A stretch of 64,000 bases of DNA from Nannobrachium achirus (taxonomy: Eukaryota > Chordata > Actinopteri > Myctophiformes > Myctophidae): positions 42,140,856-42,204,855 of the forward strand of contig OY997651.1 of assembly GCA_963921795.1 (NCBI GenBank). The letters run 5' to 3'. The notes under the pieces are model-generated. The model was not told the DNA's origin. It ran no database searches and saw nothing but the letters and a program-made list of their open reading frames with translations. Below, one piece after another: positions 28,346 through 37,815 of this stretch. The stretch's first letter is position 1. Every line of letters begins with the position of its first letter. The position numbers and the translations under genes were made by a program.

Positions 28346-29165
28346 CCGACACTACACTACGCGGTCTGTCTGCGGATCGAGTGCGGATACCATCCCATAG
28401 CTGGGGGAGACCGGGGGAGACACACACACACACACACACACAGCCAGCCAGTGGTGGAAAAGGTACTCACATTTGTTACTTGAGTAGCTCTGGTCCATAG
28501 TGTTATGTTTTTATTTTATTTTTTAGATAACATAAAAACATCTACCTTAAAAAACAAAACAAAGAACAATACAACTTGTATTTAAAAGGCTCTTGAATGC
28601 CTATATCTAGGGCCGAAGACGGTTTATACATGTTTTGTCAAAATCTACAATGTAACTAGCAGTAGGGCCGCCCTAAGTAACTAGTTTTCAAAATGTAGCA
28701 GAGAGAAAAAGTAAACAACATTTGGATCCGAGATACAGCCAGTGTAGTGCGAGTAGAAGTGAAAGTTTTTATACATAGTACAAATGCCTCTAAAGTGTAG
28801 CCTACTTATAACTACTTAAAACGACTAGCCAATCACAGCCAACCCATTCCTGCAGGCTATGGGTTTACACCAGGAAAGCAGGCAGGCGGCAGAAGCAGAC
28901 AAGACAGACAGACACACCTCAGTAACGCCATGCATTGCTGGATGCGGGTGCATGTCACCGCAGAGAAATGCTCTGGTGTCCGTGGTCCCCGGCCCCCACA
29001 CACTTCATCCCATCGTTACTAGAGCCATGACGTTATACAGTAGCCTACACTCCGGGCCCTATTATGATCCAGGTCTTATGCCTTATGCCTTAACCTCTTT
29101 ACCTTTTTTCACTATTTTGATAAACATTTTTAAATACTTCAAATGCTGATCTACATCTGCACGTT

Positions 29166-29428
29166 GTGAACTTGCAGCAACTTCCAATGGGCCTGGTGTA
29201 CAAGATACACTACACCACTATGATACCCAAGTACCTGTCAAAATACTTTATAAACATTAAGGATGTCCATAATTACAACACCAGAGGCAGCGCCACAGAT
29301 CACTTTCAACCCAGAGTCAAAACCAACAAAGGGTCAAACTCTTTTTTCTGCTATACCACCAAAATGTGGAAAGCCTTACCGAAGGTCATAAAGGAGTGTG
29401 GATCACTAGCATCCTTTAAAATTGCCCT
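29166..29428 (+). mobile_element. LINE ORF2 C-terminal fragment
   Basis: The reading frame contains DVHNYNTRGSATDHF, RVKTNKGSNSFFCYTTKMW and LPKVIKECGSLASFKIALK. This H-NTR ... W-x-LP ... FK-x-x-LK pattern is the standard tail of many jockey/CR1/L2-group non-LTR retrotransposon ORFs. The fragment is broken at 29428 by the long-TIR element and its frame resumes after 30217. Confidence 0.75.
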
Positions 29429-29436
29429 GAAAAATC

Positions 29437-30208
29437 GGTCACCAGCACTTTCGCCTATAACATATTCGCCTACACGCATTTGGTCCTTTCGCCTGGCATT
29501 TTCGCCTTGGAAGAGAGTCTTTTCACTTACCTGTCTGAGCCATTTCGCCTACCCTCAATTCTGCTGTGCTGTCAGACTGTCCATGTTTTCATATTATCTC
29601 TTTGTCATTTAAATATTATAGTGACTGTGACAGTGGTGTTACATGTCAAACCTACACACTGCTATCCTATGCACTCCATAGTAATCACATAAATACAGAG
29701 CTATTGGAATCAGGTGCGCCCAAATAATTAATTAATCCATGTCCCGATACTATACATTCTTTGGTGCAGTATTGAACAGTATTGTTAAATGAACAGTAGC
29801 CTATTGTAGGCCTATATTGTTTTAACACTAGGCTATACAAAATATATATGTAGGCTATTAGCCTATATAGGTCTATATAGGATATATGCTACACCTAAAT
29901 AGCCTATAGAATCAACCTTGCCTGTCAACAGGCATAAAAAACTATTTTGCCATTTTTTAGGAATAAAATGTGATGTAAATAATAAAATGTCAAATAAACT
30001 GTTAGATTCACTTGACACCACTGTCACAGTCACTATAATATTTAAATGACAAAGAGATAATTTGCAAACATGGACAGTCTGACAGCAGAATTGAGGGTAG
30101 GCGAAATGGCTCAGACAGGTGAAAAGACTCTCCTCCAAGGCGAAAATGCCAGGCGAAAGGACGAAATGCGTGTAGGCGAATATGTTATAGGCGAATATTC
30201 CTGACACC
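29437..30208. mobile_element. 772-bp DNA transposon with ~215-bp terminal inverted repeats, inserted in a LINE
   Basis: The left arm has TATTCGCCTACACGCATTT, TCGCCTGGCATTTTCGCCTT and CCATTTCGCCTACCCTCAAT; the right arm carries the same in inverse order over about 215 bp. The 8-bp repeat GAAAAATC lies on both sides (29429-29436 and 30209-30216). The ends read GGTCACC and GGTGTCA. It does not code for a transposase. An 8-bp duplication with long TIRs suits a hAT, P or MULE-like non-autonomous element; which one cannot be decided here. The arms repeat TTCGCC/TCGCCT at short intervals. Confidence 0.88.
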
Positions 30209-30216
30209 GAAAAATC

Positions 30217-30545
30217 ACTTACAGGCAGCAGCCGTTCGCAACTGGTAAAAAACTAACCTAGCCCAACCCTACCCTCCCCTGCCCCTTATACTGTTTGTTT
30301 AGACTTACTGTTTTCTTTTTTGTTTTTCTTTACATATCTACTGCATAGTACTGTGTTCTATTTGTCTGTCATTCAATGTTATATGAGATACTTCAATGGT
30401 TTCCAGTGGAAATAAGCTTAGTCTTTTCATGGATCTCCTTTTAGTAGACCTTGTACCAGTGAACTGTACCGTCATGAAACTGTACCTTTTCCTATGCAAA
30501 CTTCTAATAAAGTCTTCAATCAATCAATCAATCAATCAATCAATG
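30217..30545 (+). mobile_element. LINE 3' end with (CAAT)n tail
   Basis: Continuation of the fragment at 29166-29428: a few codons to a TAA stop, then a 3' UTR ending CTTCTAATAAAGTCTTCAAT and about six CAAT units (30517-30545). Minus-strand relatives are at 57233-57370 and 58110-58462, and one fragment is inside the palindrome at 11938-12047. Perfect target repeats for the LINE were not found. Confidence 0.75.
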
Positions 30546-31425
30546 CAGATCAGCTATTTGAAATATTTAAAAAACAAAAACAAAATAGTAAAAAAAAAAG
30601 GCAAAGAAGTTAAGGCATAAGACCTGGTTCATAATAGGGCCCTCCATGTCCAAAACCATTTGACTATTATTTTGACCAATGGGTTTCATTCATCAACAAA
30701 AACACTGTTCAGCAACAATACCCATCAATTGGCTTTTAGCTCCCTCTCCTGGCTTGAACCAGTTGAATGCCTCTACAGTATTAGTCAAGTCAAGTCAATT
30801 CACTTTCCCTGGAAAATAATTGCATACATGACAATTATTTGGGACTGAGCCTGATTGTTTATTATACAATACAATGTTAAGTGAACTATAGCCTACACAG
30901 CTACTGAAATTGGTAGCTAGTTAGATGAGTTTTCTGGGATGGAGCTAATTGATCAACCCGACTAATTTATTTTGAGAGGTCTGACTCTGACATGTCTGTT
31001 TTAGAATCACAATAATAGTTCAGTCATTTTCCATTGCTTACGTGCAGAGCAAACATCAGAACTTGACATCAAATACTAAACAGTAATGAACAATCAATCA
31101 ATCACAATCAATCATCATCAATCAAGCAGAACATACCAATAAACTCTCAGTATGAAGTTATATGGCGCTTGAACAATGGCATATTGAGCATTCTGTGACA
31201 GTTGATGTTTAAACAAATTGGTTATGTCACATGTAATATATAGTGACATATAGGCTAGTACATGTAGTAGCATACATGTAATACATTTTATTACTTGCGC
31301 CAGCACAGTGCGTAAGTACAGCATTCGGCATATCTGTTTTCCCAGTGTTATTTGTATCAATCTCTGTTGCTGCACATTCAAACTTCACATTTGGCTATCC
31401 ATAATAGGCAACCACACATGGTACC

Positions 31426-32270
31426 TGTGACAATGACAGATACTGCCATTCCCACTTCTAACTTTTAAGGCCCACATTTTCAGTTGTGTTTTTCTGATTA
31501 TACTTTTAATCTGGTTATTGTAGCATTTCCAGGTTATGCACTGCTTATTTTTATGTTGCAGTATATTTTCATTCAGTTCACCAATATGACAAATGAAAAG
31601 TGTGTTAAATATGTATTTCTTCAACTGATTATTCTTGGTCTAATACACTTACTTCTGATGGTGCTTTAAAAGAATCACAGGTGTTTCCATTGCTCAATTT
31701 ATAGTGAGGAGCCTGATTGGAGTGATTGGAGCAGACCATTTTGAAGGGGTGTTTCAATGAAGGAAGTGTTTGTTTGTCATAAAGGGTTGAGTTAAGAATA
31801 TGAATACTTACCTTTATACTTAATTTCGATTAAGCTTTATTATGTCTGTGAAATGTTTTCTTATTTGTCACAGGCATTGCCAGGTGTTTAGGTAGTGTTC
31901 CCTGATCAGGGATGATTGGTTTGGACCAATTGGGGCAAGGCCCACACTACTTATGCTCTGGAAACTTTCTGGCATTTAGTGATGGTCTCTGCACTAGGGA
32001 GGAGGAGGCACAATGCTCGGGGAGAGCTCTGTCTCTGAAAACAGTATTGAAGTCTGTAAGAACTTATACTGCACGCCTGCTTTGAGGTGTCTTAGTGCTA
32101 TAGGCATTGGTTTTCATTTATTTATTTTTTGTCTAATTTCAATTTCAAGTTTACATTTTTGTAGTTTTTGGAACTATTATCTTGCAAGCAGAAAATAAAA
32201 ATCCTCATTTTTGGAACTTTGTTTTGTCATGTTCTGAACACCTTGCCCTCACCAAACGAACTCTTTTACA
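31426..32270 (+). repeat. Left LTR
   Basis: Begins TGTGACAATGACAGATAC and ends CGAACTCTTTTACA. A polyadenylation-type AATAAAAATC lies near its 3' part (about 32200). Confidence 0.92.
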
Positions 32271-32272
32271 CA

Positions 32273-32290
32273 TGGTGGCAGTGGTGGGAT
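32273..32290 (+). promoter_or_regulatory. Primer binding site complementary to tRNA-Leu 3' end
   Basis: TGGTGGCAGTGGTGGGAT begins 2 bp after the left LTR. It is complementary, with one mismatch, to the 3' end of vertebrate tRNA-Leu(AAG) (…ATCCCACCGCTGCCA plus CCA) as I recall it. Confidence 0.75.
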
Positions 32291-32526
32291 GAGCGGCAGC
32301 TAAAAGTTGACAGAACCCGAGTGACAAACAAAAACCCTCACAAACCAAGAATGTGCCGCGATGGCGAAAACCAGACCTCTTTGGTAGAGGAGGTTGAGGA
32401 GGAGGAAGGAGCCATCGGTGGGGTACTGGTGGAGATGGTGGGAAGCCTGAGCCGGACCCTACAAGCCTTCCTCATCAACCACCAACAGAGAGCTGAGAAG
32501 GGGGAGTGTGAACAGCCAGCCGATCT

Positions 32527-33213
32527 CCGTGTTATCCTCCCTTGGTATGGGTCTGTTTTCACCCCTGTCATGCCTTGGCCAAGGCTCAGTAGTCGGACTA
32601 CCAACTACCAGGAGCTGGTAGATCCGTTATCGCCCATAGACTTGTCATTGCAATGCGCATGCGCCAATGCACGTTCACAGGAACAGTATACTGGTCGCTC
32701 CGTCAGTGAGAATCGAACCCCGGCCGTCGGATTACTAGTCCCCGACGCTACCGACTGAGCTAACCAAGGCAGCTGGCGGACTTTTGTTTTTTGCTTGGTT
32801 TTACACATGACTCGGTAACGGGAGCAGTCCCCTGGTCAAAATTTACTATTCTGTCCATAACGGCACATAATTCGGTAACGCCGCTGAGTCGGCTCATGCG
32901 CCGTTCGCACCGTTCGCCGCGGCGACTCGGTCGCTACCGCTCCCTCGGCGGCGGCTCTCGGGGCTCATCGGCGCCTGAGACGGCGCGGCTCCGTCGTTTA
33001 TAGTGGCGTGAACGGTAGCGTCGGGTGGCTGGTAACCACCTCATAGCGGTATCGAATCCCGCTTCGGGAACAATTTTTTTTTTCTTTCTCAAGGCTGATA
33101 TTAAGGTTGATATTGGGACTACCCAGCTACTGGTAGTTGGTAGTCTGACTACTGAGCCTTGGCTAAGGTATGACAATTTTGATAACAGTCCCATCCATAG
33201 GATATGATAACAC
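32527..33213. mobile_element. Foldback element nested in the LTR retrotransposon, with tRNA-like parts
   Basis: Arms: CCAAGGCTCAGTAGTC and ACTACCAACTACCAG on the left, with the inverse (CTGGTAGTTGGTAGT, GACTACTGAGCCTTGG) on the right; weaker pairing extends outward to CGTGTTATC / GATAACACG. Between the arms the minus strand of about 32660-32775 carries TTAGCTCAGTCGGTAG and GGTTCGATTC, an A box and B box in tRNA spacing. About 33040 has TATCGAATCCCGCTTCGG. The centre is very GC-rich. It looks like a SINE-like or tRNA-derived unit inside a foldback. Confidence 0.65.
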
Positions 33214-33642
33214 GTGTATCAGGTGGAACAGCAGGCCCGGGAGCACCGAATGCTGAGCCTTCTACACCAAGACGGCCAGATTCAACTCGAGGCCCCTGGA
33301 GATCTCAGAGAAAGCAGCATGGCGGCTGGTTCCCCTGGTGGTCCTGATGATCAGGGGGTGGAGTCTCTGTCATCAGGCCGTGCATCTACTGCAATAACAT
33401 CGACTAACTGGAAAGGGTCGAGGTTGCAGCCCTACTGGGAGGATGAAGATATCGAACACTACATATCTACTTTCGAGTCATTCGCACTGGCTTGTCGGTG
33501 GCCCCAGGACAACTGGGCTCTTCATCTTGTTCCCCTCCTGACCGGCAAGGCCAGGGCAGTCTACCTGGCCATGGAGCTTGAAGATGCAATGCAGTTCAAC
33601 CAGGTGAAAGCAGCCTTTTTGCACCTGAATGCCCTGCTGTGA
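33214..33642 (+). pseudogene. gag-like remnant of the LTR retrotransposon
   Basis: The frame contains WEDEDIEHYISTFESFALAC, PQDNWALHLVPLLTGKA and VYLAMELEDAM, the pattern of the capsid region of Ty3/gypsy gag and SCAN-like domains. It is a fossil fragment; no pol domains follow before the right LTR. Confidence 0.75.
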
Positions 33643-33752
33643 CACAAATGGCTGAATGGCATGGTGGTTTTCTCTGTAGCCATATAAGTTCACTTTGAGT
33701 ATTATGCTGTCCCAACATGAGATGTGAGGGACAGGACTTGAAGGGGGGGATG

Positions 33753-34597
33753 TGTGACAATGACAGATACTGCCATTCCCACTTCTAACTTTTAAGGCCC
33801 ACATTTTCAGTTGTGTTTTTCTGATTATACTTTTAATCTGGTTATTGTAGCATTTCCAGGTTATGCACTGCTTATTTTTATGTTGCAGTATATTTTCATT
33901 CAGTTCACCAATATGACAAATGAAAAGTGTGTTAAATATGTATTTCTTCAACTGATTATTCTTGGTCTAATACACTTACTTCTGATGGTGCTTTAAAAGA
34001 ATCACAGGTGTTTCCATTGCTCAATTTATAGTGAGGAGCCTGATTGGAGTGATTGGAGCAGACCATTTTGAAGGGGTGTTTCAATGAAGGAAGTGTTTGT
34101 TTGTCATAAAGGGTTGAGTTAAGAATATGAATACTTACCTTTATACTTAATTTCGATTAAGCTTTATTATGTCTGTGAAATGTTTTCTTATTTGTCACAG
34201 GCATTGCCAGGTGTTTAGGTAGTGTTCCCTGATCAGGGATGATTGGTTTGGACCAATTGGGGCAAGGCCCACACTACTTATGCTCTGGAAACTTTCTGGC
34301 ATTTAGTGATGGTCTCTGCACTAGGGAGGAGGAGGCACAATGCTCGGGGAGAGCTCTGTCTCTGAAAACAGTATTGAAGTCTGTAAGAACTTATACTGCA
34401 CGCCTGCTTTGAGGTGTCTTAGTGCTATAGGCATTGGTTTTCATTTATTTATTTTTTGTCTAATTTCAATTTCAAGTTTACATTTTTGTAGTTTTTGGAA
34501 CTATTATCTTGCAAGCAGAAAATAAAAATCCTCATTTTTGGAACTTTGTTTTGTCATGTTCTGAACACCTTGCCCTCACCAAACGAACTCTTTTACA
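33753..34597 (+). repeat. Right LTR
   Basis: Same ends and same length as the left LTR; followed by the GTACC target repeat. Confidence 0.92.
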
Positions 34598-34897
34598 GTA
34601 CCACACAACCAGACATACAATGTGAGTGGGAGAACATATGTTTGAACAGGTAAAGATTTGTGTTCTGTCGTATCAGATCCACGGAAAGCCAAATTACGAC
34701 ATATTTTTATATCATTTATATTTTTACGAGCTTGCAAAGTCGTCAGCCAACCTAGCCGCCATTTGGTCATTTTGCGTTACTTTCTCCTCATTGGCTGCTG
34801 GCCCCATAGTAGAAATTCAGGAAGTTCTGCGTTACTTTTCTCTAAAGTGCACTCTGTCGAGGTGCCAACTTGCGACTTGTTATTTAAGGTTGCAACT

Positions 34898-34985
34898 TGT
34901 TGGTGGTAACGTCACTGAGAACGCTCTCCCTCATCATCTCCCTCTGGCCAATGAGGGAGCGGCATTCTCGGTGACGTCACCACCT
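34898..34985. repeat. Inverted repeat with CRE-like palindrome, followed by a TATA-like box
   Basis: GGTGGTAACGTCACTGAGAA with CTCTCCCTCAT is mirrored by ATGAGGGAGCGG and TTCTCGGTGACGTCACCACC around CATCTCCCTCTGGCCA. The right arm contains the CRE palindrome TGACGTCA. A TATA-like TATAAAAG is at 35017-35024. No gene is recognisable downstream, so promoter function is uncertain. Confidence 0.55.
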
Positions 34986-35156
34986 CTGCAGGGTTAGTCC
35001 ACAAGGCGCAAGCTGGTATAAAAGGACTGTCATTTCTTGTAATATTTCATATCTTTACATTTATGATAGAAGTCAATGAGGTTTGGCTCCGGCTGAAACA
35101 TTGCCCAAATTTTGAGATCTCATGACCGTACCCTCTTGTCTCCCCATATTATCAGT

Positions 35157-36125
35157 ACTAGAAGCTCGGCCGCCCAAATCTGGCCAACCCGGGAACAATG
35201 TAAATAGGGAATGAATGCCCCGCCCTTTAATGCAAACCCCATTATACCTGTTGTCATAGGATCCGTTTTGACCATCTGTTTGCGTCTGTCCATTTATGCC
35301 CATATATGGAGATATCTGTCTGTCTACGTTCATTTTATGCCCATATATGGAGATCTCTGTAGGACCCCGTTTTGACCATCTGTTTGCCTGTGTCCATTTA
35401 TGCCCATATATGGAGATAACTGTCTCTAAGCGTCCATTTTATGCCCATATATGGAGATCTCTGTAGGACCCGTATTGACCATCTGTTTGCCTGTGTCCAT
35501 TTATGCTCATATATGGAGATATCTGTATCTGTCTGTCTGCATCCATTTTATGCCCATATATGGAGATCTCTGTATCTGTTTGCCTGTGCCCCTTTATTCC
35601 CATTATGGAGATCTCTTTATCTGTCTGTGCCTCCGACTGTGTTGCAGACACAGTGCCGGTTCCCCCTTTAATGCGAACCCCATTATACCTGTTGTCATAC
35701 AGTATTATGGACACAGGCCATATGTTTGCCTGTGTCCATTTAAGCCCATATATGAACATCAGAACACGTCATACTGATGACATTCAATACTTAACCATGG
35801 CATTTTTTGTTGACTCATGTGGCGTACGTGATGTCAGAGCCTTTTATGAAGTGATGTCACAATGAGTCAGCACTTGCGCCGATTTCCTCCGGAACAGCCT
35901 GATGTCAACAATCAGCTCGGCATAAGGAGATTCCGAACGTTTTGCGGTGGTTTGGAAAAACTGCGCGTCGGGTCGAGGCCCGGCACTGCACTCCGCGCCG
36001 CGGCGGGGAACGCGCGTGCCGAATCTGAAGCCGATGGGACGAACAGTTCTCGAGATACGTGGATTACATACAGACAGACAGACACGCAGACAGAGATTTG
36101 TCGCATTTATAGATACTGTAGATGA
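35157..36125. repeat. Single-sided relative of the 54.2-kb foldback repeat
   Basis: Begins ACTAGAAGCTCGGCCGCCC, exactly like 54211. It continues with the same leader (TTTAATGCAAACCCCATTAT), several 'CCATATATGGAGAT' minisatellite units and the GC-rich core with GGAGATTCCGAACGTTTTGC. It ends in a CAGACAGACAGACACG stretch near 36090 without the mirrored right terminus. It therefore looks like one arm plus core. Confidence 0.75.
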
Positions 36126-36186
36126 TGTCAAATATCCACAAGGTAGCCATATAATTATTAGGCCCGGTCTTTTGACCGGGCCTACA

Positions 36187-36420
36187 TTTCATTTTGTGTG
36201 TATTAGTACGGATCTCCATGTATGGATAGCCAAAATGTATTCACCAAAATGTATCAGTAGGGATAATTATGTAGATCCGTGCTCACACACATAAAGCAAG
36301 TTCCGTGACATCAGTGACCTAAAGTAGACCTAACTGATGTCACGGACAGAACGGCCCATACAAGGAGATATACGTACACGTGTGTAGTGTTTGCACGGCT
36401 CACTTGGCACAGGTGCGAGT
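36187..36420. repeat. Dispersed repeat, inverse relative of 2098-2232
   Basis: GTGTGTATTAGTACGGATCT and CGGCCCATACAAGGAGATAT here match, inverted, AGATCCATGCTCATTG-type and GCAAATCTCCTTGTATGGGC words at 2.1-2.2 kb. The related segment at 37110-37350 shares GACACATTGAGGTTGGGCAA and GCCGGCCAGCCCTCCC with 1878-2005. The two stretches together form one repeat family; ends not resolved. Confidence 0.55.
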
Positions 36421-36546
36421 TTGACTAGTTATTGTGCCAGAAAGTAAAGCGAGCTGGTATAGCATAGCACCACCAAAAGAGTTCAATTTGAAATGGTTGT
36501 GGTGGACGGACGTCTTTGGCCTACCTGTAACCTGCATGAGCAATCT

Positions 36547-36900
36547 AGGGATGGGACGATACGCAATATTCTCGTTTATCGCGATAAAAAACACTCACGA
36601 TAATCGTATGGTGGAGATTTAATTTATCGTGATATCGTCCTTCGTCATGCACTGGGATCAATTCACCTTTTATTTGCCAAGCTACATATCCAGTACCACT
36701 TAAACCCTCAATTGCTAAAAGGTAGTTATAATATACGTACTTGGTACAGCCTTTTTTTCACCCTATCAAAATATAGATCTGCTATTTTTGGGCAAATGTT
36801 CCGCCCCAGGATAATGGATTTTGATTATCGTGATAATATCGTAAATTGAGATTTCTTTTGTCACAATAATCGTGATATGAAATTTCATATCATCCCAACT
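36547..36900. mobile_element. MITE of the 'GGGATGGGACGATA' type
   Basis: Left end AGGGATGGGACGATACGCAA; right end TTTCATATCATCCCAACT, the imperfect inverse. The interior is made of TATCGTGATA/ATAATCGTGATA words. A short remnant of the dispersed palindrome, AGATCTGCTATTTTTGG, lies at about 36775. Confidence 0.65.
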
Positions 36901-37815
36901 GATCAGTTCAGTAGTTTCCGGACTCATGGACACTTGCCATCCCCGGCCTGCCTGGTGGCAGATAATACAACTGGAGAAAAAAAAGAGGATTGAGAAACAC
37001 CAGCTCAAAGGGGTATACACTACTTGTGTTTATACAATTGTCTACTAAATGTGTAAGTGTGTCTATAGGGTATGCATTCTTAAGACAATACTATATAGAG
37101 GTCTGGACTTGCACCTATTTATGCATTCGGGTCGCTTCGCTGCCTCAACCCAAACTCCATTATGGTAGTGTTTGGTCTAGGGCTCTATATATGGAGTTGA
37201 CTGATTTGTTTGCACCTGATGCCATGGCGACACATTGAGGTTGGGCAACACACACATATATGGGCACACTGCATTGGGAACTCCTCCACGACATGAGCGC
37301 GATGATGTGATTGTGGTCTGCCTGTCCGGCCGGCCAGCCCTCCCATATAGGATGGTTCCTGTTACTGAATTGTTCTATTTTGTTATTCATCTGGTTCATG
37401 AAAGCAGAGCATTGTTTTTCCGCCCCCTTTTTGGGATTTTTTTAAGACTCATTGGGTTGGAAAAAAATAGCATTTGGCGGACACTCACTACACTAAATTC
37501 CTCGTACCGTAGTCGTAAAGCATGGTTTTGTACTACTGCTCAGTGCTCTGATCTGGAACCCTGAGCGCAAGTTGGCACCTCAACAGAGTGCCACCTTTCC
37601 CCGCCACATGCAGACAGCATCGAACAGCACCGATTGCAGTACTTATGCGCTCTGCTGGCGCACAGGTGGGCCATATGTGACCCCTTCGAATACAATCTGA
37701 AATGTTTAAACAACCATTTCAATAACAAGTGAGCACAACGTGAGCACGCCTACACCATAACATGCATGTCCATGCAGGGGGCATCGACGTAAGTCAGTTC
37801 TTATTTAATTGCTGA

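Larger units (their letters stand above)
31426..34597 (+). mobile_element. Ty3/gypsy-like LTR retrotransposon fossil, non-autonomous, young
   Basis: Two LTRs of equal length (31426-32270 and 33753-34597, 845 bp each, TG...CA ends) look identical to the eye. The 5-bp target repeat GTACC lies at 31421-31425 and 34598-34602. A tRNA-Leu-type primer binding site follows the left LTR and a purine run (about 33738-33750) precedes the right LTR. The interior of about 1.5 kb holds gag-like remnants only; no protease, reverse transcriptase or integrase is present. A foldback element lies inside it. The copy is broken and would depend on a relative. Equal LTRs argue for a recent insertion. Confidence 0.9.

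Noticed and set aside
32660-32775. Possible tRNA gene on the minus strand
   Set aside because: A and B boxes are present but the arms are not a proper cloverleaf and it lies inside a foldback repeat; a SINE-like head is more likely.
35439-35865. Tyr/Ile/Cys-rich open frames, repeated at 54.2-56.9 kb
   Set aside because: They arise from the CCATATATGG minisatellite read in several frames on both strands.
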